In this document: piece after piece, positions 1 to 6,952 of the stretch | Layout of the letters: each line of letters opens with the position of its first letter | How positions within the stretch are numbered: the first letter of the stretch is position 1 | NCBI GenBank assembly: GCA_017556565.1 | Contig: JAFYMQ010000017.1 | Span: 1-9,817 of the forward strand | DNA from: Clostridia bacterium | GTDB taxonomy: Bacteria; Bacillota; Clostridia; Oscillospirales; Butyricicoccaceae | DNA: 9,817 nucleotides | Reading direction: 5' to 3' | The notes under the pieces: generated by a model | Database searches by the model: none | What the model saw: the letters and a program-made list of their open reading frames with translations, nothing else | Told to the model about the DNA's origin: nothing | Translations under genes and position numbers: made by a program

Positions 1-36
1 AGGGTACTTCCCAATGGGAAGCACCCTTTGTTTTAT
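1..36 (+). terminator. Rho-independent terminator of a gene left of the window
   Basis: AGGGT-A-CTTCCC pairs with GGGAAG-C-ACCCT around an AAT loop. One A/C mismatch interrupts the stem. A TTTGTTTT tail follows on the plus strand, so it ends transcription entering from the left edge; the gene it serves is not in the window. Confidence 0.75.
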
Positions 37-207
37 GCGTATTGATTGACGTGTCGAACCGGAGGTGAGACCCCGGGGAGCGATGGGAGCGCTGCTTGTA
101 GCAGATGAAGCGACCTGAGCGAGTGGCAGCAACTTGGCGATTGGCAAGTGAGCTTTGCGAACGATGACAGAGCCGTAGTTGCAACAGGACACCGGCACCA
201 ATAAATG
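37..207. other. Unassigned spacer between two terminators
   Basis: About 170 bp between two rightward terminators with no convincing gene. A 71-codon minus-strand frame crosses it but has no ribosome binding site and also reads through the terminator hairpin. Small inverted repeats are visible (CTGCT-TGT-AGCAG near 94-106, ACTTG...CAAGT near 133-150), and GTGTC at 51-55 could pair with GACAC at 188-192. It may be a small RNA ending at the 208-243 terminator or a dispersed intergenic repeat. No promoter was recognised, so neither reading is established. Confidence 0.3.
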
Positions 208-243
208 AGCGGCATCTCTCTGTGAGAGGTGCCGCTTTTTTGC
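208..243 (+). terminator. Rho-independent terminator
   Basis: A 13-bp stem, AGCGGCATCTCTC with GAGAGGTGCCGCT, contains one G-U pair and has a 3-nt TGT loop. A run of six T follows on the plus strand. It is a strong hairpin and the second rightward terminator within 250 bp, which suggests either a tandem terminator for the upstream gene or an end for a transcript arising in 37-207. Confidence 0.8.
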
Positions 244-247
244 TTCA

Positions 248-400
248 ATGATATCCATTCCCGTATGTCACGAATGATATATGCGAAGCGTCAGAGGGAA
301 CGGATATTATATCATATTTGCCACAGGGCAAATATATCATGCGGCGTCAGCCGTATATCATATTGCCGGCAGGCAATATATCATTCCATTCCGTCCCTCT
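248..400. repeat. Modular hairpin array with TATATCAT spacers
   Basis: TATATCAT occurs at 308-315, 333-340, 354-361 and 377-384. The inverted form ATGATAT occurs at 248-254 and 274-280. Between the rightward copies sit three different short hairpins: TATTTGCC-ACAG-GGCAAATA (315-334), CGGC-GTCA-GCCG (342-353) and TATTGCC-GGCA-GGCAATA (361-378). Imperfect terminal inverted repeats can be drawn: AGAGGGAACGGA (293-304) against TCCGTCCCTCT (390-400), the latter touching the amidotransferase stop codon. This looks like a non-coding dispersed element of the kind seen between genes in gut Clostridia; that family link is inference. Plus-strand frames across it are spurious. Confidence 0.7.
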
Positions 401-1482
401 CACTCTACCCAGAATCGGGCTACGGGTTTTGCGCCGCTTTTGTCCACGGTTATGCCCAGTCTGCCCTGCTTATGCAGTGCCCACAGCGCTTCGTACACTG
501 CGGTGCCGGTGGGTTTGAGCAGACCGCCTTCCACCGCGTATTTGCAGTCCACCATAGGCTCGCTCCACACATCCGGCATGGCGGGGATTTCGTAGAGGGA
601 TTTTGGGCTGTTTTTCTGCCCCTTGAGGGCTTCTTCCACACGCCTGTAGGTCTCGGCGGCAATGCGGTAATCGATCTGCTCCACCCTTACTGTCTCAAGG
701 GTCGTGGACAGAATATTGACACCTGCGGGGGTTATCTGTGACACCGACGTGGGCGGCAGAGAAATGATGGGGGAATTGTGCAGATCTTCGGGCAGAGCCA
801 GCGCCGAAGTCGCCATAAAAGTCTCGCCCTGCCCAACGGCTGCCACCATGGGTCGGGTAACGATGCCCGCCGTGATTGTGTCGGGCAGATCGGCGTGAAC
901 GTGCAGCGCCACAATGTTTGCGGGCGCGGTCTCAAGAGCCAGTTTGGTGGCTTGGGCAAGGTCGGCCCCCAGTGTATTTTTGGTGGAGTTTTTGACCTTG
1001 TCGCCTATAAACAGCGAGTAAAACTCGGTGAAACTGTAGCTCATTTTGTTATTCAGCACCCGACGCAGGGGTGTGTTGCTTTTGTCCTCGAAGAGGGACT
1101 TTATAGTCAGGCCGCGGTCAAAAAACTCCTGCATGATGCCATTGAAATTGTCCCAATATTCGGGGGTGCGGACACCGCGGGAAGTGCCGTTGAGCACCAA
1201 AGCAAGCTTGCCGCTGTCATCGGTAAAAGGATGGGCGTGAGCCTGCAGATTGTCACGGGTACGGGAGTGGATGATGCCCACGCTGCCCGGAAAATGCAGC
1301 GCATCCGTCCGCTCAAGCAGCACGTCAAGATCGCCCACAACCTTTGCGGTATAAAGCTTTCCGTCATGTATGGTGGCGATGCCCGTACTCAGTCCGCCGT
1401 CAAAATACTGCTGTCTGCGGAGCATGTCCACCAGAATGGGTGCGGCAGGTCTGTGCCCTGCGTAACCGGCTATCATACACAT
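400..1482 (-). CDS. Stand-alone class II glutamine amidotransferase-like protein
   Basis: A 360-residue protein beginning Met-Cys, so processing would expose Cys2, the N-terminal nucleophile of class II (Ntn) glutamine amidotransferases. The opening MCMIAGYAG parallels MCGIVGYIG of GlmS. An HSR motif at 72-74 matches the HTR of GlmS, AHAHP at 81-85 matches its NAHPH region, and NG at 98-99 fits the oxyanion Asn-Gly. GETFMATS (219-226) resembles the end of the GlmS glutaminase domain. The usual sugar-isomerase (SIS) or synthase partner is missing: about 125 residues follow, with no family I recognise. Glutaminase or amide-transfer activity is likely, but the acceptor is unknown. The start is fixed by Cys2, a GGGGGAT site upstream and the promoter at 1513-1541. 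Its neighbour glxK is divergent. Confidence 0.8.
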   Translation of the reverse strand: MCMIAGYAGHRPAAPILVDMLRRQQYFDGGLSTGIATIHDGKLYTAKVVGDLDVLLERTDALHFPGSVGIIHSRTRDNLQAHAHPFTDDSGKLALVLNGTSRGVRTPEYWDNFNGIMQEFFDRGLTIKSLFEDKSNTPLRRVLNNKMSYSFTEFYSLFIGDKVKNSTKNTLGADLAQATKLALETAPANIVALHVHADLPDTITAGIVTRPMVAAVGQGETFMATSALALPEDLHNSPIISLPPTSVSQITPAGVNILSTTLETVRVEQIDYRIAAETYRRVEEALKGQKNSPKSLYEIPAMPDVWSEPMVDCKYAVEGGLLKPTGTAVYEALWALHKQGRLGITVDKSGAKPVARFWVE

Positions 1483-1512
1483 ATCCTATCCCCCGAAAAT
1501 CTGTTTGGCATA

Positions 1513-1541
1513 ATTATATTGTATCGCCCGGCCAAAGTCAA
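1513..1541 (-). promoter_or_regulatory. Promoter of the amidotransferase gene
   Basis: On the minus strand, TTGACT (1536-1541) and TATAAT (1513-1518) are separated by exactly 17 bp, a near-consensus housekeeping sigma promoter. The -10 box lies about 30 bp before the start codon, leaving a short leader with no sign of a riboswitch. Confidence 0.75.
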
Positions 1542-1623
1542 GAAACCCCGCCCGATTGGGAAAATGGTCGGTTTGTGCCAAAATCTCTCCGCACCAATTA
1601 TCCTCGCCATATGCTCCAAAATA

Positions 1624-1632
1624 TGCTATACT
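1624..1632 (+). promoter_or_regulatory. Extended -10 promoter of glxK
   Basis: TGC-TATACT is an extended -10 element 32 bp upstream of the glxK start. No good -35 box lies 17 bp further up, which is tolerated in extended -10 promoters. It is back-to-back with the amidotransferase promoter. Between them, 1542-1623, I see nothing definite. Confidence 0.5.
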
Positions 1633-1664
1633 ATACCCATATCCCCTAATGCAGGAGGAAAAAT

Positions 1665-2801
1665 ATGAAGGTTTGTATTGCTATAGATTCGCTGAAGGGG
1701 TCTTTGACCACCTTTGAGGCTGGCGAAAGCGCAAAGGAGGGCATTCTGCGTGCCTGCCCCGATGCAGTTGTCGACGTGCGCCCCATGGCTGACGGCGGCG
1801 AGGGCACAATGGAGGCTCTGACCCGTGCTCTGGGCGGCGAGACGGTGGAGGCTACGGTCTGCGGCCCGCTGGGCAGCCCTGTGACCGCCCGCTACGGAAT
1901 ATCCGGCACAACCGCGCTGATGGAGATGGCGCAGGCATCGGGCATCACTCTGGTGTCGCGGGATGAGCTGGATCCCATGGCGGCCACCACTTATGGCGTG
2001 GGTCAGATGATCGTCGATGCCATAAATCGCGGCTGCCGCAGCTTTGTCATGGGTATCGGCGGCAGCGCTACCAACGACGGCGGCATGGGTATGCTGCAGG
2101 CGCTGGGTGTACGGTTTGTGGACGAAAACGGCCTTACTCTCCCCTGCCGCGGCGACAGTCTGGGCAACGTCAAAACCATCGATATATCGGGTGTTTTACC
2201 CCAATTGTACGAGTGCGAGTTCAGTATAGCCTGTGATGTAAAAAATCCACTGTGCGGAGACAATGGCTGCTCTGCAATATTCGGCCCGCAAAAGGGACTG
2301 GGCGATAGGCAGGTGCCCCTTATGGACAGCTGGCTGGGTGAGTATTCCAAGCTTGTGCAGAGCATACTCCCCCACGCCGATCCCTGCGCCCCGGGCGCAG
2401 GCGCAGCCGGCGGACTGGGTTTTGCGCTGATGGCGTTTTGCCGCGCACGGCTACGCTCGGGCATAGATCTGGTCATGGACGCCACCGACCTGGAGGAGCA
2501 TATCAAGGCTGCCGACCTGGTCATCACCGGCGAGGGCAAGCTTGACAAGCAGTCCTGCATGGGCAAGGCTCCCTCAGGTGTGGCGCGGCTCTCCAAAAAG
2601 CACGGCAAGCTGTGTATAGCTCTGTGCGGCGCGGCCGATGAGGATGCAAGAAGCTGCAACGAGCGGGGCATCAATGCCTATTTCCCCATCCTGCGCACCC
2701 CCTGCTCGCTGGATGACGCCATGGATAAAAAGACAGCCAAAGCCAACATGGCAGCCGCTGCCGAGCAGGTCATGCGGCTTGTGCTGGCGGTGAAAAGCTA
2801 A
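1665..2801 (+). CDS. glxK: Glycerate kinase, GlxK/GarK family
   Basis: Phosphorylates D-glycerate with ATP, feeding it into lower glycolysis as a phosphoglycerate (2-phosphoglycerate in characterised GlxK/GarK enzymes). The 378-residue length is typical of the family. Hallmarks in order: DSLKGS at 8-13, PMADGGEGT at 40-48, the glycine-rich GIGGSATNDGG at 130-140, and ITGEGKLDKQS at 287-297. The start is supported by AGGAGGA at 1653-1659, 5 nt before the ATG. It is cytosolic, with no signal peptide or membrane segment. It stands alone: divergent from the amidotransferase and closed by the hairpin at 2918-2968. No glycerate transporter or tartronate-pathway gene is adjacent, so the source of glycerate cannot be read here. 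A 223-codon antisense frame inside it is a shadow. Confidence 0.93.
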   Translation: MKVCIAIDSLKGSLTTFEAGESAKEGILRACPDAVVDVRPMADGGEGTMEALTRALGGETVEATVCGPLGSPVTARYGISGTTALMEMAQASGITLVSRDELDPMAATTYGVGQMIVDAINRGCRSFVMGIGGSATNDGGMGMLQALGVRFVDENGLTLPCRGDSLGNVKTIDISGVLPQLYECEFSIACDVKNPLCGDNGCSAIFGPQKGLGDRQVPLMDSWLGEYSKLVQSILPHADPCAPGAGAAGGLGFALMAFCRARLRSGIDLVMDATDLEEHIKAADLVITGEGKLDKQSCMGKAPSGVARLSKKHGKLCIALCGAADEDARSCNERGINAYFPILRTPCSLDDAMDKKTAKANMAAAAEQVMRLVLAVKS

Positions 2802-2917
2802 GACCAAGGGTCTGCAATGGCTGCCCGATCCCGAAAATATACCGTCACAACTCGACAGATCCAGCGGACAGAAAACCCCAAAAATCCTCGCAAAATATAA
2901 ACTATAAGTAAAATAAA

Positions 2918-2968
2918 GCGCATATACAACAATCTGTATAATACAGTATGTTGTATATGCGTTGTTTT
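2918..2968. terminator. Bidirectional terminator between glxK and the GNAT gene
   Basis: CGCATATACAACA (2919-2931) pairs perfectly with TGTTGTATATGCG (2949-2961). Above a 2x2 internal loop a second stem, CTGTA-TAA-TACAG (2934-2946), forms. The plus strand continues TTGTTTTAT and the minus strand CTTTATTTTACT, so it can stop both convergent genes. The remaining gap from 2802 to 2917 shows nothing recognisable. Confidence 0.75.
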
Positions 2969-2987
2969 ATACTATACGGAATTGTAC

Positions 2988-3497
2988 TCAGCCAAGCTTG
3001 ACGGGCGCTTCCTGCAGGGAAACTTTGATAGTGCCGCCGCGAATAAACTGCTCGCCCACCTCTCTGAATCCCATGACCTTGTGGAAATTGAGGCTGGGTT
3101 CATTGTAGGGAATAGTGTCGATCTCGCAGGTAACGTGCTCGATGCCCTGACCTGCCGCCTGCTCAAAAACTGCCTCGTAGAACTTTCTGCCGATACCGAT
3201 ACCGCGGAAAGGCGCATCAATGACGATGCGGTCAATGTACAAAATCTCAGGGTAATTGCGGCTGAACCACAGGTAATTTTCGCTCTTGTAGTAGTCAAGA
3301 CCCTCGCGCAGAGTCACGATAAAACCTGCCGGGACGGAGTCGACCTCGGCAACCCAAACCATGGCAGCCGTGTCCATAAACTTGCGCAGCTTTGCCTCAT
3401 CCATGGGAGAAAGCACCTCTACGTTCTCCTCATTTACACGGAGAATAAAGTCTATATCCCTCTCCTGCGCCGGACGAAGGGTAATGTTTTTGCTCAT
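2988..3497 (-). CDS. GNAT-family N-acetyltransferase (COG3818-like)
   Basis: A 169-residue protein of the acetyl-CoA-dependent GNAT superfamily. The acetyl-CoA pyrophosphate-binding motif A is RGIGIG, preceded by the core strand LYIDRIVID. The overall pattern (an N-terminal LRPA..RD, a middle AEVDSVPAGFIVTLREG, then PSLNFHKVMGFREVGEQ near the C-terminus) matches my memory of COG3818 predicted acetyltransferases. The substrate is unknown; small-molecule amines or protein N-termini are possible. I use the ATG at 3497, because AAGGTGG sits about 8 nt upstream of it. A GTG at 3509 would add four residues but would itself lie within that ribosome binding site. It has its own promoter and is not in the serS operon. 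Confidence 0.82.
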   Translation of the reverse strand: MSKNITLRPAQERDIDFILRVNEENVEVLSPMDEAKLRKFMDTAAMVWVAEVDSVPAGFIVTLREGLDYYKSENYLWFSRNYPEILYIDRIVIDAPFRGIGIGRKFYEAVFEQAAGQGIEHVTCEIDTIPYNEPSLNFHKVMGFREVGEQFIRGGTIKVSLQEAPVKLG

Positions 3498-3538
3498 ATA
3501 TATGCCCACCTTTTTGTCTGTGTTGTTGATTTAATATA

Positions 3539-3567
3539 ATAGTACAAAATCTATTGTGGATTGTCAA
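3539..3567 (-). promoter_or_regulatory. Promoter of the GNAT gene
   Basis: On the minus strand a consensus TTGACA (3562-3567) lies 17 bp from TACTAT (3539-3544). The -10 box is about 42 bp upstream of the chosen ATG. Confidence 0.72.
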
Positions 3568-3654
3568 CCATGAGTTAGGATCGGGTGCAAAATCTCTCCC
3601 CAATCTGCTAAAAACAACGCCCCTCGTTCTCCCCCATTTTGTCCACTCATACAA

Positions 3655-3694
3655 TACACAAAAACACCTGCGAAGAAGCTCTTCGCAGGTGTTT
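3655..3694 (-). terminator. Terminator of the noc-parAB-serS side
   Basis: A perfect 14-bp stem, AAACACCTGCGAAG (3662-3675) with CTTCGCAGGTGTTT (3681-3694), has a 5-nt loop. On the minus strand it runs into TTTTTGTGTATTGT. It lies about 200 bp past the serS stop, which is long but is the first good terminator there. Confidence 0.78.
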
Positions 3695-3741
3695 AATTTA
3701 CATTTCAGTCCGGGTATTTTTGAGATGATTTTTATCAGTTT

Positions 3742-3770
3742 GCGGGCGGGCACGGAGACCCGCCCCTACA
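3742..3770. repeat. GC-rich hairpin, probable dispersed intergenic repeat
   Basis: GGGCGGG (3744-3750) pairs with CCCGCCC (3759-3765) around CACGGAGA, followed by CTACA. Without a T tract it is a poor terminator. The stem plus the trailing CCTAC resembles a short palindromic repeat I associate with intergenic regions of gut Clostridia; only one copy is visible here, so the repeat status is inference. Confidence 0.5.
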
Positions 3771-3897
3771 ACGCACCATAAAATATGCCCGGGATTTTGT
3801 GCAGATTTCGTTCATATGCAAATAACGCGAGGGTTGACAGTACTCTGTGTACGGCGACCCGAGAGTTATGCAGCAGATGGGCGGAAGGTGCGCAAAA

Positions 3898-5202
3898 TCA
3901 AAACTTACTCTTCATTTCCTTTGTAATAATCTCTACTCCGCCGAGGTATTTACGCAGCACTTCAGGCACTACGATGCTGCCGTCTGCACGCTGATTCTGC
4001 TCTACGACTGCGGGCAGGATACGGGAGGTTGCCAGACCGGAGCCGTTGAGGGTGTGCATAAGCTCGATTTTGCCGGTATCGTCGCGGCGGAAACGCATAT
4101 TACCGCGGCGAGCCTGATAATCACGTGCATTGGAGACAGAGGAGACCTCTTTGTAGCCATTCATGGAGGGGATATGGATCTCGATATCGTAGGTGCGAGC
4201 CATGGATGCAGAGCAGTCGCCTGCAGCCAGCTTTACGGTGCGGAAATGGAAGCCCAGACCGGATACCAGGTTTTCTGCCTTCTTTACCAGCTCTTCGAAT
4301 GCTGCATCGGAGTCCTCAGGCTTGGTAAACTGTACCATTTCGACCTTGTTGAACTGATGTCCGCGCACCATTCCGCGCTCGTCTGCACGGTAGGAGCCTG
4401 CCTCACGACGGAAGCAAGGTGTGTAGGAGATATACTTGCGGGGCAGATCAGCCTCGGTGAGGATCTCGTCGCGGTGCAGAGCCACCAGAGCGGTCTCTGC
4501 GGTGGGCAGCATGAATCTTCTGCGCTCGTCCTCGGCAGTCTCCAGCCAGTACACGTCCTCAGCAAACTTGGGGAACTGACCTGCGGTCAGGCCGCACTCG
4601 TAGGACAGCATATGGGGAACAAGCACCAGCTCGTAGCCGTCTGCGATGTGTGTATCAACAAAGTAGTTGAGCAGCGCCCACTCCAGACGCGCACCCCAGC
4701 CGCGATAGATCCAGAAACCGCTTCCGGACAGCTTGGTGCCGCGGGGATAGTCGATCAGACCCAGATCGGTGCACAGATCAACGTGGTTTTTGGGCTCAAA
4801 ATCAAACTTATGGGGCTCACCGAACAGGCGGATCTCCTGATTGTTCTCCTTGCCGCCGCCCAGCAGGTCTTCATCGGGCAGGTTGGGCAGGGACAGCATA
4901 TAGTTGCGGTACTCGATTTCGACCTTTTCCAGCTCGGCTTCGATGTTTTTGATCTCGTTTGCCAGTTCCTTCATCTTTGCGAATACGGGAGCAACGTCCT
5001 CTCCTGCCTTTTTCATGGCAGGAATCTGCTTGGAGACCTTGTTCTGCTCGCTCTTCATGCTCTCGGTCTTCTGGATGAGGGTACGGCGCAGTTCGTCAAG
5101 CTCCAGGATCTTTGCAACCTCCTCGGATGCGTCCTTTTCCTTTCTTGCGAACAGTTCTATAACTTTCTGGGGATCTTCCTTGATTTTTCTGATATCGATC
5201 AT
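3898..5202 (-). CDS. serS: Seryl-tRNA synthetase
   Basis: Class II aminoacyl-tRNA synthetase that charges tRNA-Ser (and tRNA-Sec where present). The 434 residues match the family length. The N-terminal helical arm, roughly 30-105, is a long charged coiled coil that holds the tRNA variable arm. The serine-pocket TAE is at 234-236. Motif 2, CFRREAGS, covers 263-270, followed by RGHQF at 280-284. Motif 3, LNGSGLATSR, covers 385-394 with its invariant Arg394. Some positions are unlike common bacterial SerRS: TAETALVALHRDE where TAEVPLTNLH is usual, and VVEQNQ where ILENxQ is usual. The ATG lies 10 bp after the parB stop, and parB's TGA sits inside the GTGAGG ribosome binding site, so the genes are co-transcribed and perhaps translationally coupled. 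The longer antisense frame (477 codons) is a shadow. Confidence 0.96.
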   Translation of the reverse strand: MIDIRKIKEDPQKVIELFARKEKDASEEVAKILELDELRRTLIQKTESMKSEQNKVSKQIPAMKKAGEDVAPVFAKMKELANEIKNIEAELEKVEIEYRNYMLSLPNLPDEDLLGGGKENNQEIRLFGEPHKFDFEPKNHVDLCTDLGLIDYPRGTKLSGSGFWIYRGWGARLEWALLNYFVDTHIADGYELVLVPHMLSYECGLTAGQFPKFAEDVYWLETAEDERRRFMLPTAETALVALHRDEILTEADLPRKYISYTPCFRREAGSYRADERGMVRGHQFNKVEMVQFTKPEDSDAAFEELVKKAENLVSGLGFHFRTVKLAAGDCSASMARTYDIEIHIPSMNGYKEVSSVSNARDYQARRGNMRFRRDDTGKIELMHTLNGSGLATSRILPAVVEQNQRADGSIVVPEVLRKYLGGVEIITKEMKSKF

Positions 5203-5212
5203 TGTTTTTTCC

Positions 5213-6061
5213 TCACTTTATGTTTTTCAGGGCTTCACAGACCTTTTCCAGGTCCTCGTTGCCGTAATATTCGATGGTAAGCTTACCTTTTTTGGCACCG
5301 TGTTTGATGCTGATGCGGTGACCGGTGCTGCTTGACATATCCTGCTCAAGCTTTTTGATATAGATAGCTGCCATATCGTTCTTTTTTGTGGCTTCTTTGG
5401 GCTCTTTGAGCAGGTTTTTGACCAGTTCTTCGGTCTCACGAACGCTCAGTTCCTTCAAAACCACCTGTGCAGCAGCTTCTTTTATCTTCTTTTCGCTTTC
5501 AAGGGGCAGCAATGCACGGGCGTGACCCGCTGTAAGTTCCCCTGCCGAAAGCATCTCCTTTATCTCCTCAGGCAGCGCAAGCAGCCTTATCGAGTTGGCA
5601 ATGGCCGATCTGGACCGTCCGATACGCTCGGAAGCCTCGCTCTGGGTCAGTCCCATACGCTCGATGAGGGTAAAATAACCCTCCGCCTCCTCAATGGGAT
5701 TCAGGTCCTCCCTCTGCAGATTTTCAATCAGAGCCAGTTCATAGGTCTTTTTTTCATCTGCTTCCAGCACAATAGCGGGTATCTCGCTGAGACCTGCCAT
5801 TCTTGCAGCTCTCCAGCGGCGCTCACCTGCTATAATCTGGTATGTGTCGCCCGTTCTTCGCACGGTGATGGGAGTGATAACACCGTGCTGCTTAATACTC
5901 TCTGCCAGATCGCTGAGCTTTTCAGCGTCAAACTCGTGGCGGGGCTGGTCTTTGTTGGGTTCTACGTCGCTGAGACGGAGACCTTTTACGCTCTCCTCTG
6001 CGGCCGATTCATCTCTGAATATGGCATTAAGCCCTTTTCCCAAGCCTTTTCCCGTTGTCAC
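5213..6061 (-). CDS. parB: Chromosome-partitioning protein ParB (Spo0J)
   Basis: A CTP-dependent DNA clamp that loads at parS, spreads along the origin region, and recruits SMC/condensin and ParA. The N-terminal GKGLGKGLNAIF (4-15) is typical and contacts ParA. The CTP-binding domain shows GERR (79-82) and ENLQRE (113-118). The helix-turn-helix, from LTQ at 138, has specificity residues equivalent to the parS-reading set: Arg151, Ser157, Ala162, Gly179. A C-terminal dimerisation segment (from about 230) ends at 282. Translation starts at a GTG preceded by AAAGGAGGG (6068-6076), which overlaps the parA TAA stop at 6075-6077. The 13-bp gap after parA and 10-bp gap before serS mark one operon. 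Binding sites lie at 6913-6928 and 7017-7032. Confidence 0.96.
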   Translation of the reverse strand: MTTGKGLGKGLNAIFRDESAAEESVKGLRLSDVEPNKDQPRHEFDAEKLSDLAESIKQHGVITPITVRRTGDTYQIIAGERRWRAARMAGLSEIPAIVLEADEKKTYELALIENLQREDLNPIEEAEGYFTLIERMGLTQSEASERIGRSRSAIANSIRLLALPEEIKEMLSAGELTAGHARALLPLESEKKIKEAAAQVVLKELSVRETEELVKNLLKEPKEATKKNDMAAIYIKKLEQDMSSSTGHRISIKHGAKKGKLTIEYYGNEDLEKVCEALKNIK

Positions 6062-6074
6062 GTCTATCCCTCCT

Positions 6075-6821
6075 TTAGTTTTTTGAGCCGAACTCGGCAG
6101 CCAGCGCGTTGTACGCCTCTGCCCCGCGCGAGGTTCGGTCGTATGCTATTATCGGCAATCCGTGTGAAGGCGCCTCAGACAGACGCACGTTGCGCGGAAT
6201 AACCGTTTTGTAGACCTTTTTACCAAAGTATTTTTTGATTTCCTCGGCAACCTGAATGGTCAGGTTGGTTCTGCCGTCATACATGGTCAGAACGATGCCC
6301 TCAATGTCAATATTGGGGTTGATTTTCTTTTTGACAGCCTTGATTGAGTTGACCAGCTGCGAAAGTCCCTCCAGCGCGTAATATTCGCACTGCATGGGCA
6401 CCAGAACGGTGTCACAAACCGCCAGCGCGTTGAGTGTAAGCATACCCAGAGAGGGCGGACAATCTATAAAAATAAAGTCATAGTTGTCGCGGCTACGATC
6501 AAGCACAGCTTTGAGGCGGTATTCGCGGTCGTCCATCATGGCAACCTCCTGCTCGGCGGCGGCAAGACGGATATCTGCAGGCAGAACGTCGCACCACTTG
6601 GTCTTTTTTACGGGCACGTCAACACCCGCCACAAGACCGTCGTAGATACTCTCGCCCTCTTTTACCTGAACGCCCAGACCGGAAGTAGCATTGCTCTGGG
6701 GGTCAAAATCGCATAAAAGCACCTTTTTGCCCATTGCCGCAACGCAGCAAGCAAGGTTAAGGCAGGTGGTAGTCTTTCCGACGCCGCCCTTTTGGTTAGC
6801 AACAGCAATAATTTTGCCCAT
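6075..6821 (-). CDS. parA: Chromosome-partitioning ATPase ParA (Soj)
   Basis: A 248-residue Soj-type ParA without the N-terminal helix-turn-helix of plasmid ParAs. It has the deviant Walker A KGGVGKTT (11-18) with signature Lys11, Walker A' DFDPQ (38-42), and Walker B FIFID ending at Asp120. RNVRLSEAPSHG (210-221) is the conserved basic/C-terminal motif. ATP-dimers bind DNA nonspecifically, and ParB stimulates hydrolysis; in Bacillus, Soj also controls DnaA. The frame is open for 50 more codons upstream (to 6971), but that extension runs through parS1 and the promoter. The true start is the ATG at 6821, preceded by AAGGAGGG (6827-6834) with 5-nt spacing. Its own promoter lies at 6850-6878. 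Confidence 0.96.
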   Translation of the reverse strand: MGKIIAVANQKGGVGKTTTCLNLACCVAAMGKKVLLCDFDPQSNATSGLGVQVKEGESIYDGLVAGVDVPVKKTKWCDVLPADIRLAAAEQEVAMMDDREYRLKAVLDRSRDNYDFIFIDCPPSLGMLTLNALAVCDTVLVPMQCEYYALEGLSQLVNSIKAVKKKINPNIDIEGIVLTMYDGRTNLTIQVAEEIKKYFGKKVYKTVIPRNVRLSEAPSHGLPIIAYDRTSRGAEAYNALAAEFGSKN

Positions 6822-6849
6822 TTTGACCCTCCTTGAGTGTAGTATCTCT

Positions 6850-6878
6850 ATTATAGACTCAACAGGACAAAAATGCAA
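6850..6878 (-). promoter_or_regulatory. Promoter of parA-parB-serS
   Basis: On the minus strand TTGCAT (6873-6878) and a perfect TATAAT (6850-6855) are 17 bp apart. The -10 lies 28 bp before the parA ATG, giving a very short leader. parS1 ends 35 bp upstream of the -35 box, so a spreading ParB clamp could affect this promoter. Confidence 0.75.
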
Positions 6879-6912
6879 TAGGAATAAGGGTTTTCGGGCA
6901 CAAAATAACAAA

Positions 6913-6928
6913 TGTTTCACGTGAAACA
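6913..6928. promoter_or_regulatory. parS: parS centromere site 1
   Basis: TGTTTCACGTGAAACA is a perfect 16-bp palindrome and an exact match to the Bacillus-type parS consensus (TGTTNCACGTGAAACA). ParB encoded 0.9 kb away is the expected ligand. It lies upstream of the parA promoter. Confidence 0.97.
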
Positions 6929-6952
6929 AGCCGCCAAAAGCGCATTGAGCCA

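Larger units (their letters stand above)
3568..3897. other. Intergenic region between the GNAT gene and serS
   Basis: No gene is visible here. It holds the serS-side terminator hairpin (3655-3694) and a GC-rich hairpin repeat (3742-3770). The 3571-3654 part is C-rich and unremarkable. The 3771-3897 part next to the serS stop contains an isolated plus-strand TTGACA at 3834-3839 without a matching -10. Open frames across the region lack ribosome binding sites and cut through hairpins. Confidence 0.6.

Noticed and set aside
229..741. A 170-codon plus-strand open frame starting in a terminator
   Set aside because: It translates the hairpin array and the antisense of the amidotransferase; its residues reflect TATATCAT repeats rather than a protein.
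778..1668. A 296-codon plus-strand open frame
   Set aside because: Antisense to the amidotransferase gene and running through its promoter and into the glxK start. It has no ribosome site and no recognisable motifs.
1579..3600. Shared 12-mer CAAAATCTCTCC near 1579 and 3588
   Set aside because: A few 12-bp matches are expected by chance in a window of this size, and the surrounding sequence does not align.
3776..3795. A CCCGGG-centred possible Noc binding site
   Set aside because: The flanks TATG and ATTT do not fit ATTT...AAAT, so the match is no better than chance.
4115..4132. A CACGTG-centred possible third parS inside serS
   Set aside because: Only the TCACGTG core matches; the flanks do not follow TGTTT...AAACA.
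3847..5280. A 477-codon plus-strand open frame, longer than serS
   Set aside because: It is exactly antisense to serS, whose motifs are unmistakable. It has no ribosome binding site, and its Leu/Cys/Gly-rich product resembles no family I know.
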